Source: JBCBCP01 sp039817385 (GTDB lineage Bacteria; Pseudomonadota; Alphaproteobacteria; Rhodobacterales; Rhodobacteraceae). Taken from it: a stretch of 64,000 bases of DNA. How positions within the stretch are numbered: the first letter of the stretch is position 1; every line of letters begins with the position of its first letter. The position numbers were made by a program, and so were the translations under genes. A model generated the notes under the pieces. It was not told the DNA's origin and ran no database searches. It saw only the letters and a program-made list of their open reading frames with translations. Of the stretch, positions 24,118-32,414 are shown in pieces. The stretch covers positions 372,001-436,000 of the forward strand of contig JBCBVY010000002.1 of the NCBI GenBank assembly GCA_039817385.1. The letters run 5' to 3'.

Positions 24118-24576
24118 ATGAGCCTCGACGCCACAGACCGCCGCATCCTGACCGCCCTGCAACGCAAGGGCCGGATGTCCAACGCGGAGCTGAGCGAGAC
24201 GGTGAACCTGTCGCCATCGGCCTGCCACCGCCGGGTGCAACGGCTGGAGGAGGACGGCTATATCCGCGATTACGTGGCCCTTTTGGACGCGCGCAAGCTG
24301 GGCGTGCCGACGACGGTGTTTGTGGAGATCACCTTGCAAGGCCAGACGGACGAGGTGCTGGACGCGTTCGAGCGGGCAGTGGCGCGCATCCCGGACGTGC
24401 TGGAATGCCACCTGATGGCGGGCACGGCGGATTACATCCTGAAAGTTGTGGCGGGCAGCACGGATGATTTCGCCCGCATCCACCGCCAGCACCTGTCGCG
24501 CCTGCCCGGGGTGGCGCAGATGCAGTCGTCCTTTGCCCTGCGCACCGTGTTCAAGACGACCGCGTTGCCGGTTTAG
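24118..24576 (+). CDS. Lrp/AsnC-family regulator, probable regulator of ald
   Basis: 152 aa from ATG 24118 (MSLDATDRRILTALQ); an upstream in-frame codon at 24079 would add 13 residues without a family match. N-terminal HTH: MSNAELSETVNLSPSACHRRVQRLEEDGYI. C-terminal RAM/ligand domain: VFVEITLQGQ, DVLECHLMAGTADYILKVVAG, LPGVAQMQSSFALRTVF. The protein is of standard length. The 136-base intergenic region with ald is the likely operator; TTGC-containing repeats occur at about 24079, 24098 and 24109, but no clear consensus can be called. By analogy to AldR-type regulators it would activate ald in response to alanine. Confidence 0.92.
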   Translation: MSLDATDRRILTALQRKGRMSNAELSETVNLSPSACHRRVQRLEEDGYIRDYVALLDARKLGVPTTVFVEITLQGQTDEVLDAFERAVARIPDVLECHLMAGTADYILKVVAGSTDDFARIHRQHLSRLPGVAQMQSSFALRTVFKTTALPV

Positions 24577-25037
24577 GACAGAACACCGGGCCAATTTGCA
24601 TCGGCGGCGGCGATGCGGCCTGGGATGTCCCGTTCCCACCGGCGCTGGATGCGGCGGTTAAAGTTCAGGTACAGCTTGCCGTCCACGATCTTCCACGCCT
24701 CCGGGATGGTGGAGGCGGTGTAGCCTTCGGACACCGCATAGGCGCAATAGCCGCCATATTGCGGGGCGTAGGCCGCGGGGTCCGCGGCAAAGGCGTCGCG
24801 GTTGGCGGCGGAGGTAAAGCGCCATGTCGCGCCCATCCAATCATGTGTGATGTCTGCGCTGCCTGCGATGGGTGCGCCTTCGTTGAAGTAAGACAGCGGA
24901 TCGGTGCCGTCGATGGCGATGCCGTTCTCGGCGTAGACCGGCGGTTTTGCGGTTCCGGCGGCGCTGTTCCGCGCGGCCAGAACGGCAATAGGTGCGGCGG
25001 CAAGCCCGGTCAGGATCAGGGTGCGGCGGGTCAGCAT
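24573..25037 (-). CDS. Exported YHS-domain protein
   Basis: 154 aa. The start at ATG 25037 has AGGAG ten bases upstream. The N-terminus MLTRRTLILTGLAAAPIAVL is a signal sequence with a twin-arginine-like RR, so export could be Sec or Tat. The body matches the YHS family: GIAIDGTDPLSYFNEGAPIAG, WRFTSAANRDAFAADPAAYAPQYGGYCAYAV. Here the YHS metal-binding Cys motif is reduced to GGYCAYAV. Proteins of this type are periplasmic and of unknown role, possibly metal-related. The stop overlaps the convergent regulator's stop by four bases. Confidence 0.85.
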   Translation of the reverse strand: MLTRRTLILTGLAAAPIAVLAARNSAAGTAKPPVYAENGIAIDGTDPLSYFNEGAPIAGSADITHDWMGATWRFTSAANRDAFAADPAAYAPQYGGYCAYAVSEGYTASTIPEAWKIVDGKLYLNFNRRIQRRWERDIPGRIAAADANWPGVLS

Positions 25038-25125
25038 GGCGGTGTCTCCTTTGGCTGTCTTCACGTAGCTAGGCACGCCGCCGCGCGGGCCAAAGCCCGC
25101 TCACGCCCATGTCACCACCTGTCAG

Positions 25126-25160
25126 AAAAGGAAAACCCCGCGGGCAAGCCACGGGGTTTC
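25126..25160 (-). terminator. Terminator of rpsU
   Basis: Stem AAACCCCG (25133-25140) / CGGGGTTT (25152-25159), loop of eleven bases. On the minus strand it is followed by TTCCTTTTC, a U-rich tract, 27 bases after the rpsU stop. Confidence 0.75.
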
Positions 25161-25186
25161 GCAAAATCGTCTCTGCGCAAGGTGCC

Positions 25187-25393
25187 TCAGAGGAGACCTT
25201 CGCGCTGAGCCTTCTTGCGCGCCAGCTTACGGGCGCGGCGGATCGCTTCAGCTTTCTCGCGCGCTTTTTTCTCGGACGGTTTCTCGAAATGTTGCTTGAG
25301 CTTCATTTCGCGGAACACGCCTTCGCGCTGGAGCTTCTTTTTCAGGGCGCGGAGCGCCTGATCGACATTATTGTCGCGAACACTGACCTGCAT
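25187..25393 (-). CDS. rpsU: 30S ribosomal protein S21
   Basis: 68 aa. MQVSVRDNNVDQALRALKKK followed by LQREGVFREMKLKQHFEKPS and an extremely basic tail (RARKLARKKAQREGLL) is characteristic of S21, which binds 16S rRNA near the anti-Shine-Dalgarno region during initiation. Monocistronic, with its own terminator. The divergent neighbour is COQ9, an arrangement seen in related genomes. Confidence 0.97.
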   Translation of the reverse strand: MQVSVRDNNVDQALRALKKKLQREGVFREMKLKQHFEKPSEKKAREKAEAIRRARKLARKKAQREGLL

Positions 25394-25510
25394 GTGGTTG
25401 TCACCACCTTTCTAGGTTAAGATTGCAAGGGTCGCAGGAAGTGGCCGTATAGCAAGGGTGCCCTAGCTTGTCTACCCACCAGCCCAGCCCGTTTTTCAAG
25501 GAGCGCCGCA

Positions 25511-26209
25511 ATGTCCGCCGACTATGATCAGACCAAGTCAGACCTGCTAGATGCCGCGCTGCTGCACGTGCCATTTGATGGCTGGTCCGAGGTAACGCTG
25601 CGCGCTGCCATTGCAGATACCGGGCTTGATCCTGCGCTGGCCAAGGCCGTGTGCCCGCGCGGCGCGGTTGATCTGGCGCTCGCCTATCATGCCCGCGGGG
25701 ATGCGCTGATGCTGGCGCGGATGATGGACGCCGACCTGGGCGACATGCGCTTTCGCGACCGGGTCGCGGCGGGCGTGCGGTTCCGGCTTGAGGCGGTCAG
25801 TGACAAGGAGGCCGTGCGGCGCGGCACCACACTGTTTGCGCTGCCGGTCTACGCCGCCGATGGGGCGAAGGCGGTCTGGGGCACGGCGGACAAGATCTGG
25901 AACGCGCTCGGGGATACCTCGGATGATGTGAATTGGTACACAAAGCGTGCCACCCTGTCGGGTGTTTATGCCTCGACCGTGCTGTTCTGGCTTGGGGACG
26001 ACAGCGCCGACCATCAGGCGACGTGGGCGTTCCTTGATCGGCGCATCGACGACGTGATGCAGATTGAGAAGGTGAAGGCACAGGTGAACGACAGCCCGAT
26101 CCTCAGCCGAATGATGGCCGGGCCGAACTGGCTGCTGAGCCATATCAAGGCGCCGTCGCGCACGGCGGATTCGGGGCTCCCCGGCAGCTGGACCGCGCCG
26201 CGGTCTTAG
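25511..26209 (+). CDS. COQ9-family ubiquinone biosynthesis protein
   Basis: 232 aa. The N-terminal part resembles a TetR-like HTH without DNA-binding function (KSDLLDAALLHVPFDGWSEVTLRAAIADTGLDP). The COQ9 C-terminal domain is recognisable in WGTADKIWNALGDTSDDVNWYTKRATLSGVYASTVLFWL and in the lipid-binding amphipathic end RRIDDVMQIEKVKAQ. COQ9 binds isoprenoid intermediates and supports the Coq7 hydroxylation step at the membrane. AAGGAG precedes the ATG at 25511. Two quinone-oxidoreductase-like genes lie nearby. The stop overlaps that of the convergent membrane-protein gene. Confidence 0.9.
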   Translation: MSADYDQTKSDLLDAALLHVPFDGWSEVTLRAAIADTGLDPALAKAVCPRGAVDLALAYHARGDALMLARMMDADLGDMRFRDRVAAGVRFRLEAVSDKEAVRRGTTLFALPVYAADGAKAVWGTADKIWNALGDTSDDVNWYTKRATLSGVYASTVLFWLGDDSADHQATWAFLDRRIDDVMQIEKVKAQVNDSPILSRMMAGPNWLLSHIKAPSRTADSGLPGSWTAPRS

Positions 26210-26577
26210 GCGCGCCAACTGGCGGCGACGGCGGCGAAGGTTGCCAGTTGCACCGCGACGACAAAAAGGTTCGTCATGACGACAGGGCTCGCGATGCCCA
26301 AAAGCGCCGCCGTCGTGACCTTGTAAACAATCTGCACCGCGAAAAGGGCCAGCGCCGCAGGGAGCACCCAACCTGCCCCCGTCCAGAGGGCCACAAGAAG
26401 CGCCGCGCTGACCACGGCAATAGCCATGTAGACCGAAGTCAGGATCAGCCGCGCGTCGGTTTCGGGGCCAAAACTTTGGTCCATCCCCGGGCTGCGGTTC
26501 AGCAGGGCCGTGCAAAGCGGTACGAGGATCAGCAAGTTCAGCAAAAGGGCAACAGGCACCATCCAATGTGTCGTCAC
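26206..26577 (-). CDS. Four-helix integral membrane protein, unknown function
   Basis: 123 aa, almost entirely hydrophobic with about four predicted helices (residues about 5-25, 45-65, 70-92, 98-119) and a short loop NRSPGMDQSFGPETDARL. No family recognised. Convergent with COQ9 (four-base stop overlap) and divergent from the PIG3-like gene 66 bases away. Confidence 0.75.
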   Translation of the reverse strand: MTTHWMVPVALLLNLLILVPLCTALLNRSPGMDQSFGPETDARLILTSVYMAIAVVSAALLVALWTGAGWVLPAALALFAVQIVYKVTTAALLGIASPVVMTNLFVVAVQLATFAAVAASWRA

Positions 26578-26643
26578 TTTCGCATCTCCTTTGCCTGGAC
26601 TAACGTGCCGGGGCGCAGATTAGAGCACAGGAAAGGCCCCGCC

Positions 26644-27621
26644 ATGCACGCAGTCGAGATTTCCACCCCCGGCGGGCCCGAGGTTCTGACCCTGACAGAC
26701 CGCCCCCGGCCCGAAGCGGGGCATGGCCAGGTCGTGATCGAGGTCGCTTATGCCGGGGTGAACCGCCCCGATGCGTTGCAGCGGGCAGGGATGTACAACC
26801 CGCCCCCCGGCGCGTCCGACCTGCCGGGGCTGGAGGCGTCGGGCACCGTGGTGGAGGTTGGCCCCGGTGCCGAAGGGCTCGCGGTGGGTGACAAGGTCTG
26901 TGCCCTGTTGCCAGGGGGCGGCTATGCGGAGTATGTGGCGACCCCTGCGGCGCATTGCTTGCGCGTGCCCGAGGGCATGGGGTTGAAAGCGGCGGCGTGC
27001 CTGCCGGAGACCTTCTTTACCGTCTGGTCGAACGTCTTCACCCGCGGCGGGCTCAAGGCGGGCGAGCGGTTCCTTGTGCATGGCGGCTCTTCGGGGATCG
27101 GGACAACCGCGATCCAGCTTGCCGCGGCGTTTGGCGCGCGGGTGTTCGCGACCGCCGGATCGGATGAGAAATGCGCGGCCTGTGAGGCGCTGGGGGCGGA
27201 AAAGGCGATCAACTACCGGTCTGAGGCATTCGAGGATGTGTTGAAGGCGGAGGGCGGCGCGGACCTGATCCTGTGCATGGTGGGCGGGCCTTACATCTCG
27301 CGCAATCTGAAGGCGCTCGCCGATGACGGGCGGCTTGTTCAGATTGCCTTTCTTCAGGGGCCGAAGGCGGATGTGAACTTCGTGCAGCTGATGACGCGGC
27401 GGCTGACCATGACCGGCAGCACGCTGCGGCCCCAGTCCGATCTGGCCAAGGCGCAGATTGCGCAGGATCTGCGCGAGGCGGTCTGGCCGCTGCTGGATGC
27501 GGGGCGCGTTGCGCCGGTGATGGACCAGACCTTTGCGCTGGCCGATGCCGCGGCGGCCCATGCCCGCATGGAAAGCAGCGCGCATATCGGCAAGATCGTG
27601 CTTGAGGTTGCGGGGGGATAG
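26644..27621 (+). CDS. NAD(P)H-quinone oxidoreductase, PIG3 family
   Basis: 325 aa zinc-independent medium-chain dehydrogenase/reductase. The start MHAVEISTPGGPEVL at 26644 is preceded by AGGAAAGG. The segment VAYAGVNRPDALQRAGMYNPPPGASD is characteristic of the PIG3 branch, followed by GLEASGTVVEVGPG and the NADPH-binding loop LVHGGSSGIGTTAIQLAAAFG. It lacks the catalytic zinc Cys/His pattern. Members reduce quinones by one electron using NADPH. A dispersed hairpin element separates it from a second, distinct quinone reductase. Confidence 0.93.
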   Translation: MHAVEISTPGGPEVLTLTDRPRPEAGHGQVVIEVAYAGVNRPDALQRAGMYNPPPGASDLPGLEASGTVVEVGPGAEGLAVGDKVCALLPGGGYAEYVATPAAHCLRVPEGMGLKAAACLPETFFTVWSNVFTRGGLKAGERFLVHGGSSGIGTTAIQLAAAFGARVFATAGSDEKCAACEALGAEKAINYRSEAFEDVLKAEGGADLILCMVGGPYISRNLKALADDGRLVQIAFLQGPKADVNFVQLMTRRLTMTGSTLRPQSDLAKAQIAQDLREAVWPLLDAGRVAPVMDQTFALADAAAAHARMESSAHIGKIVLEVAGG

Positions 27622-27693
27622 ATTTTTCTTACGAAAAATCTCTGGGGGCGCTGCCCCCTTGCCCCCCGGGATATTTTTTGACCCAAAGAAGGA
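27621..27693 (+). repeat. Dispersed intergenic element, copy 3 (two hairpins plus AT box)
   Basis: First hairpin GATTTTTC-TTAC-GAAAAATC (27621-27640), second hairpin GGGGGC-GCT-GCCCCC (27644-27658), then CCCCCCGGGATATTTTTTGA and CCCAAAGAAGGA (27662-27693). The terminal AAGAAGGA probably serves as ribosome binding site of the next gene (start 27701). Confidence 0.6.
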
Positions 27694-27700
27694 CAAGGCA

Positions 27701-28675
27701 ATGGCCAAAACGGCAATCATCGAGGCGCATGGCGGGCCGGACGCGTTCAGGATCGTGGACCGGGCGGTTGGCGATCCCGGCCCGGGTGAGGTGCGGATTG
27801 CGCACCGGGCGGTTGGCCTGAACTTCATCGATGTCTACCAGCGGACCGGCCTGTACCCGATGGAGCTGCCCCATGCGCTGGGCATGGAGGCGGCGGGCGT
27901 GATCGAGGCCGTGGGGGCGGGCGTGACGCACCTCAAACCCGGGGACCGCGCGGCTTATGCCGCTCAGCCGCCTGGCGCGTACAGTGAGGCGCGGGTGATG
28001 CCCGCCGCGCAGGTGTGCCCACTTCCGAATGAGATTGATTTTGAGACTGGCGCGGCGATGATGCTGAAAGGTATGACGGTCGAGTACCTGTTTCACCGCA
28101 CGACGCCGCTTCAGGCCGGTGACACAGTCCTGTTTCACGCGGCTGCGGGCGGCGTTGGCCTGATCGCTTGCCAGTGGGCACGCTCGGAGGGCATTCGCCT
28201 GATCGGCACGGCGGGGACCGACGAGAAATGCGCGCTTGCGCTGGCGCACGGGGCGGATGTTTGCATCAATTACCGGACGGAGGACTGGGCGGCCCGGGTG
28301 CAGGAGCTGACCGGCGGCAAAGGCGTCGACGTTGTGATGGACGGGGTCGGCGCCGACACGTTCGAAGGCTCGCTGGGTAGTCTGAAACCGCTCGGCATGA
28401 TGATCTCCTTCGGCAACGCGTCCGGCCCTGTACCGCCGTTCCCGATTGCAACGTTGGGCCAGAAAGGCTCGCTGAAGCTGACGCGCGGGGTGCTCTTTAC
28501 CCACACCGCCGACCCGCAGGCCTGTCAGGCGATGGCGCGGCATGTTGCAGACAAGGTGCTCGCGGGGGAGGTGAAAATCCGGATCGATCAGCGCTTTGCC
28601 CTCGACGACGTGGCAGAGGCGCACCGCGCGCTTGAGGCGCGCAAGACCACCGGCAGTACCGTGCTGACGCTTTAG
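27701..28675 (+). CDS. qor: NADPH:quinone oxidoreductase, Qor/zeta-crystallin type
   Basis: 324 aa zinc-free MDR enzyme. Family blocks: GLNFIDVYQRTGLYPMELPH, GMEAAGVIEAVGAGV, LKGMTVEYLFHRTTPLQAGD, the NADPH loop LFHAAAGGVGLIACQWARS, and VMDGVGADTFEGSLGSLKPL. Reduces quinones using NADPH; cytosolic dimer or tetramer in characterised homologues. It is only about 30 percent like the preceding PIG3 protein by eye, so the two are not a recent duplication. The start uses the AAGAAGGA of the dispersed element. Confidence 0.93.
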   Translation: MAKTAIIEAHGGPDAFRIVDRAVGDPGPGEVRIAHRAVGLNFIDVYQRTGLYPMELPHALGMEAAGVIEAVGAGVTHLKPGDRAAYAAQPPGAYSEARVMPAAQVCPLPNEIDFETGAAMMLKGMTVEYLFHRTTPLQAGDTVLFHAAAGGVGLIACQWARSEGIRLIGTAGTDEKCALALAHGADVCINYRTEDWAARVQELTGGKGVDVVMDGVGADTFEGSLGSLKPLGMMISFGNASGPVPPFPIATLGQKGSLKLTRGVLFTHTADPQACQAMARHVADKVLAGEVKIRIDQRFALDDVAEAHRALEARKTTGSTVLTL

Positions 28676-28774
28676 CCTGTTTCTGTGTGCGCCGCCGAGA
28701 CGTTTTCGAGCGTTAACGCGCGTCTTCAGAGCAAACCAACTTTCACCTCGCTTGGCCGCGCAACATTCAAGATG

Positions 28775-29404
28775 CTACCGGACAGGGGTGAATAGCGCAT
28801 CCGTCAGTGTACAGTCGCGGATCACGTCACGGCCGCACGGAACAAAGCCCAGGTCGCGGGACAGGCAGACCCGCGCTTCCTGGATGTGGTCATCGCGGCA
28901 CGTTATGGTGATCGCGTCACGCTCCAGCCCCGGGTTGGCCTGCATGAAGGCCTCTTCGACCACGCTGGCGGGCAGCTTTACTGGTGCGGTCAGCTTGCGA
29001 AAAATTTCGGGCCGGGTGACGCGCCCGTAGGCCTCGCGCGACAGGGCATAGTAGGCGGGCGCCTCAAGGTTCGTGCAGGTGCCGTGCTTGTTCCACTGGT
29101 GCCAGGCCAGCCCGCCCGTGCCCATGATGTCGGCCATTGCCGCTGTCATCTGCCGCGAGGGCGGGCGTTTCGCCGTCGGGCAATAGCTGGGCCAGCCCCG
29201 GTGGTATTGCGGCCACAGCCCGTGTAGGATCCAGCCGTGATCGTGCCGCGCATGGCATTGGTCGGACCCGCGCGCGTCGCCTTCCAGCGCGCACCAGTTC
29301 GGCGACCAGCTGAGCGCGAGCACGTAGTAGTCAAATTCCCCCGCCCGCTCGCCCTCAGCCAGCGCCAGCGTTGCCCCAAACAGCCAGATCATCAGCGCGC
29401 GCAT
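28775..29404 (-). CDS. Secreted ribonuclease T2 family protein
   Basis: 209 aa from ATG 29404 (GGGAAG ribosome site upstream). A short signal peptide (MRALMIWLFGATLALA) precedes the mature enzyme beginning near EFDYYVLALSWSPNWC. Both catalytic segments are present: CAS-1 as ILHGLWPQY with the first catalytic His, and CAS-2 as WHQWNKHGTC with the Glu position replaced by Gln/Trp (HQWNKHGT rather than HEWxKHG). Conserved cysteines imply disulfides and a periplasmic or extracellular location. RNase T2 cleaves RNA through 2',3'-cyclic phosphates. The substitution at the HEW Glu is worth checking, although His residues remain. Confidence 0.9.
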   Translation of the reverse strand: MRALMIWLFGATLALAEGERAGEFDYYVLALSWSPNWCALEGDARGSDQCHARHDHGWILHGLWPQYHRGWPSYCPTAKRPPSRQMTAAMADIMGTGGLAWHQWNKHGTCTNLEAPAYYALSREAYGRVTRPEIFRKLTAPVKLPASVVEEAFMQANPGLERDAITITCRDDHIQEARVCLSRDLGFVPCGRDVIRDCTLTDALFTPVR

Positions 29405-29529
29405 ATCGACTTCCCTTTCGGCTTTGCCCGGACTATATCGCTTGGAAGTTCCCCGACAACGGAAACCCGCCCGCCCCCGGGCAGCCCCTTTCAGGGCACA
29501 GGACATTTATGCGTGAAGGAGCGTGGACA

Positions 29530-30282
29530 ATGGCAAAACCGATCATGGCGAAGGCAACCGCCGTTTGGCTGGTGGACAACACCACGATCAGCTTCAAGCA
29601 GATCGCCGATTTCGTCGGCATGCACGAGCTGGAAGTGCAGGGCATCGCCGATGGCGACGTGGCGGTGGGCGTCAAGGGCTTTGACCCCGTCGCCAACAAC
29701 CAGCTGACGCAGGAACAGATCGACAAGGCCGAGGCGAGCCCGCTGCACAAGCTTGAGCTGAAGTTCAACGCAGCCGCCGTGGGCGAGGAAAAGCGGCGCG
29801 GGCCGCGGTACACCCCGCTGTCGAAGCGGCAGGACCGCCCGGCGGCGATATACTGGCTGGTGAAGTTCCACCCGGAGCTGACGGATGCGCAGATCTCCAA
29901 GCTGGTGGGGACCACCAAGCCGACGATCCAGTCGATCCGCGAGCGGACGCACTGGAACATCGCCAACATCCAGCCGGTTGACCCGGTCGCTCTTGGCTTG
30001 ACCAAGCAGTCCGAACTGGACGCCGCCGTGCAGAAGGCCGCCGCTAAGAAGGCAAAGGAAGGCGCGGTCATGTCCGATGACGAGCGCCGCAAGTTGGTCA
30101 GCACCGAACAAAGCCTCGGCATGGAGCCGGAGCCCAAGATCCCGACGGCGATCGAGGGGCTTGAGACGTTCAGCCTGTCGAGCAGCGATGAGGATGAGGA
30201 AGAGGAAGACAACCTCGTGGATGCCGACAGCCTCTTTAACCTGCCCAAAGGCGGGGATGACGATGAGGACGAACAGCCCTGA
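29530..30282 (+). CDS. trcR: DUF1013 protein, TrcR-like cell-cycle transcriptional regulator
   Basis: 250 aa. ATG at 29530 follows GAAGGAG. The protein begins MAKPIMAKATAVWLVDNTTI; an HTH-like segment (about residues 16-40, ISFKQIADFVGMHELEVQGI) and a second one (about 112-135, LTDAQISKLVGTTKPTIQSI) flank RYTPLSKRQDRPAAIYWLVK. The C-terminal 45 residues are extremely acidic (DEDEEEEDN). This is the alphaproteobacteria-specific DUF1013 family annotated as TrcR, which associates with RNA polymerase at cell-cycle promoters. It is divergent from the secreted RNase gene and converges with the histidine kinase gene. Confidence 0.88.
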   Translation: MAKPIMAKATAVWLVDNTTISFKQIADFVGMHELEVQGIADGDVAVGVKGFDPVANNQLTQEQIDKAEASPLHKLELKFNAAAVGEEKRRGPRYTPLSKRQDRPAAIYWLVKFHPELTDAQISKLVGTTKPTIQSIRERTHWNIANIQPVDPVALGLTKQSELDAAVQKAAAKKAKEGAVMSDDERRKLVSTEQSLGMEPEPKIPTAIEGLETFSLSSSDEDEEEEDNLVDADSLFNLPKGGDDDEDEQP

Positions 30283-30288
30283 TCGGGT

Positions 30289-31998
30289 TCAGATCTTGCG
30301 CGGGCTGGGTTTCGGCCCCGCAAGGCCCAGCTTGGCCAGCGTGTCGAGCAGGCTGCCGCGGGTCAGCGGTTTGGCCGCGTAATCGTCCAGCGTTCCGGGC
30401 GCGAAAGCAGAGCGCGCCACTTCGGTCGAGTTTGCGGTCAACAGCACGATCTTGGGCCGCAGGACGAAACTCTGTTGCAGGTTCAGGGCTTGTACGAATT
30501 GCGGCCCGTCCATCACCGGCATGTTCATATCCAGCAGTACAAGATCGATCTGGTGTTCGCCCGCGCCGATCAGGTCGATGGCTTCCCGCCCGTCACATGC
30601 CTCGATCAGCGTGGCGCCGGTCGGCCCAAGAAGGCGGCGCACGACGATCCTGTTGGTTCGGCTGTCATCGACCACCAGAACCGTCCAGCCCGTCAGGTCC
30701 GCAATCGCGTCTTCGGATGCTGCCGGGCCCGCCTGCGGGGCGCGCTTCGCCGGGAGCGACAAGGTAAAGGTCGAGCCCTTGCCCAAGGTGCTCTTAACCG
30801 TCAGGTCACCGCCCATCCCCTGCGCAAGGTTGCGCGAGATCGCAAGACCGAGCCCAGTGCCGGTTGCCGAGCGTTCCCGGTTGCTGTCCACCTGGGCAAA
30901 GTCGCTGAAAAGCGCCGCCTGACCGGCTGCGTCGATCCCGCAGCCCGTGTCGCGCACGCGGACACGCACACGGCCTGTTTCCTCTGACCAGCGCACGTGC
31001 AGTGTGATCCCGCCTGCATCGGTGAACTTGATCGCATTCGACATCAGGTTCGTCACGATCTGCCGGATCCGCGTCGGATCGCCCAGTACACGGCCGGGCA
31101 ATCGCGGGTCCACATCAACGGCAAGCGCAAGACCCTTCTGATCGACCCGCGCGGCAAATAGGCCCGCTACATCGCGCACGAGCCCGCCGAGGTCATGCGG
31201 GACCTGCGCAAAGGTCATCTCGCCCGCGCTCAGCTTGGCGTGGTCCAGCACATCGTCCAGCATGTGCTTAAGGTGCTCCCCGCTGGTGCGCACCATGCGG
31301 GCATCCTCCTTGTCTTCGGCACAGGGCGCGCGCGTCTCGATCACCTCGGCAAGCCCGATGATGGCGTTCAGCGGGGTGCGTATTTCGTGACTCATCGCGG
31401 CAAGGAATCGCCCCTTCGCCTCTGACGCGGCATCCGCCCGGCGCCGGGCCGTGTGCAGCATCCGGTGGGTGCGCGCGACGCTCATGTTCGTGGCCGCCGT
31501 GTAGCCCAGAACCAGGATCAGCCCCGTGGTAAGCGCCACCCACGCCGTTGAGCCGTCATACTCGTAGATACAGAGCGCCGCAAATCCGATCGCAGGCGTG
31601 ATCAATGACGTCAGCCCAAGGTAAAGGCTCACTGATTTGACCGAAATCACGTGCAGGATGGTGCCCGCGACGATGAAGTAACTCAGTCGAAGCGAGGGCG
31701 TGTCGCCGACCTGCGCGATAAAAACGGCCTGAAGCGCAAAGGTGAAGCTCGCCACTTCCACAAGCGCCAGCCAGCCACACGCGGCGCGCCAGGTCATCAA
31801 GGCCGCCGACCTTCGCTCAACCAGGTAAATGCCCGCCTCACTCAGCAGATAGAGGCACAAAAGCGCCAACACCGACGGCGCGCCCGACAGAAGGATCGAT
31901 ATTATGAACGACAAAACCACGGCAGAAATGCGCCGCGCGGCATCCTTGCGGATCGCCCTCATCCCGCGCCGGATGTCTCTTTCCTGTTCGTCGTTCAT
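30289..31998 (-). CDS. Membrane-bound hybrid histidine kinase with receiver domain
   Basis: 569 aa sensor. About six transmembrane helices occupy residues 25-170 with no large periplasmic domain, so it may sense within the membrane. Then a short helical linker and the HisKA domain with MSHEIRTPLNAIIG (phosphorylated His204). The ATPase domain shows the N box NLMSNAIKFTDAGG, G1 DTGCGID and G2 GTGLGLAISRNL. The C-terminal receiver domain has VVDDSRTNR and the phospho-acceptor Asp in LVLLDMNMPVMDG, ending near LLTANS and AAKPLTR. No partner phosphotransferase or response-regulator gene is adjacent; the convergent gene is trcR. Confidence 0.92.
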   Translation of the reverse strand: MNDEQERDIRRGMRAIRKDAARRISAVVLSFIISILLSGAPSVLALLCLYLLSEAGIYLVERRSAALMTWRAACGWLALVEVASFTFALQAVFIAQVGDTPSLRLSYFIVAGTILHVISVKSVSLYLGLTSLITPAIGFAALCIYEYDGSTAWVALTTGLILVLGYTAATNMSVARTHRMLHTARRRADAASEAKGRFLAAMSHEIRTPLNAIIGLAEVIETRAPCAEDKEDARMVRTSGEHLKHMLDDVLDHAKLSAGEMTFAQVPHDLGGLVRDVAGLFAARVDQKGLALAVDVDPRLPGRVLGDPTRIRQIVTNLMSNAIKFTDAGGITLHVRWSEETGRVRVRVRDTGCGIDAAGQAALFSDFAQVDSNRERSATGTGLGLAISRNLAQGMGGDLTVKSTLGKGSTFTLSLPAKRAPQAGPAASEDAIADLTGWTVLVVDDSRTNRIVVRRLLGPTGATLIEACDGREAIDLIGAGEHQIDLVLLDMNMPVMDGPQFVQALNLQQSFVLRPKIVLLTANSTEVARSAFAPGTLDDYAAKPLTRGSLLDTLAKLGLAGPKPSPRKI

Positions 31999-32042
31999 GC
32001 GCGCGCTCCGGGCCCCTGACCGCCACGCATACCGCGCAAGGG

Positions 32043-32343
32043 TTAAGCCGCCGTCAACGCGCGCCTGCGCGACAGGGCCTTGCGCGCCCGCAGCGCCGCG
32101 GTGATCGTCCCGTCGTCAAGGTAGTCAAGCTCCCCGCCAATCGGCGCGCCCTGCGCGAGCGCGGTCAGCTTGACCCGCCCCTCCAGCCTGTCGGCGATAT
32201 AGGGGGTGATGGTCTGGATGTCGACCGAGGCGTTCAGCGCAAGGATCGCCTCGGTCACGTTTTCCTTTGCCGCGCGGTCAATCAGCCTGGGACTGCGCAG
32301 TTCTTCGGGGCCAGCCGCATCACGTTCAGACAGCGCGCTGTTC
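32043..32343 (-). pseudogene. Partial duplicate of the recR 3' end
   Basis: The minus-strand frame reads DAAGPEELRSPRLIDR ... YIADRLEGRVKL ... DDGTITAALRARKAL, matching RecR residues from about 115 to the C-terminus (I count 69 of 83 identical), then continues SRRRALTAA to a stop at 32043. The N-terminal helix-hairpin-helix and zinc finger are missing; upstream of about 32343 the similarity stops. It is in the same orientation as intact recR, with the protease gene between the two copies. The frame has stayed open, but a RecR lacking its DNA-binding part is unlikely to work, so I call it a remnant. Confidence 0.88.
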
Positions 32344-32414
32344 CGGCCTTGATGTCGCCTCAGAAGGGCCAAGGTTGCCTGCCATCCTGAACGCCAACAG
32401 TTCAGGACCCTGCC

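Noticed and set aside
26644..28675. The two quinone oxidoreductases as a recent tandem duplication
   Set aside because: Their sequences differ throughout and belong to separate MDR branches (PIG3 and Qor). The adjacency is probably coincidental or functional.
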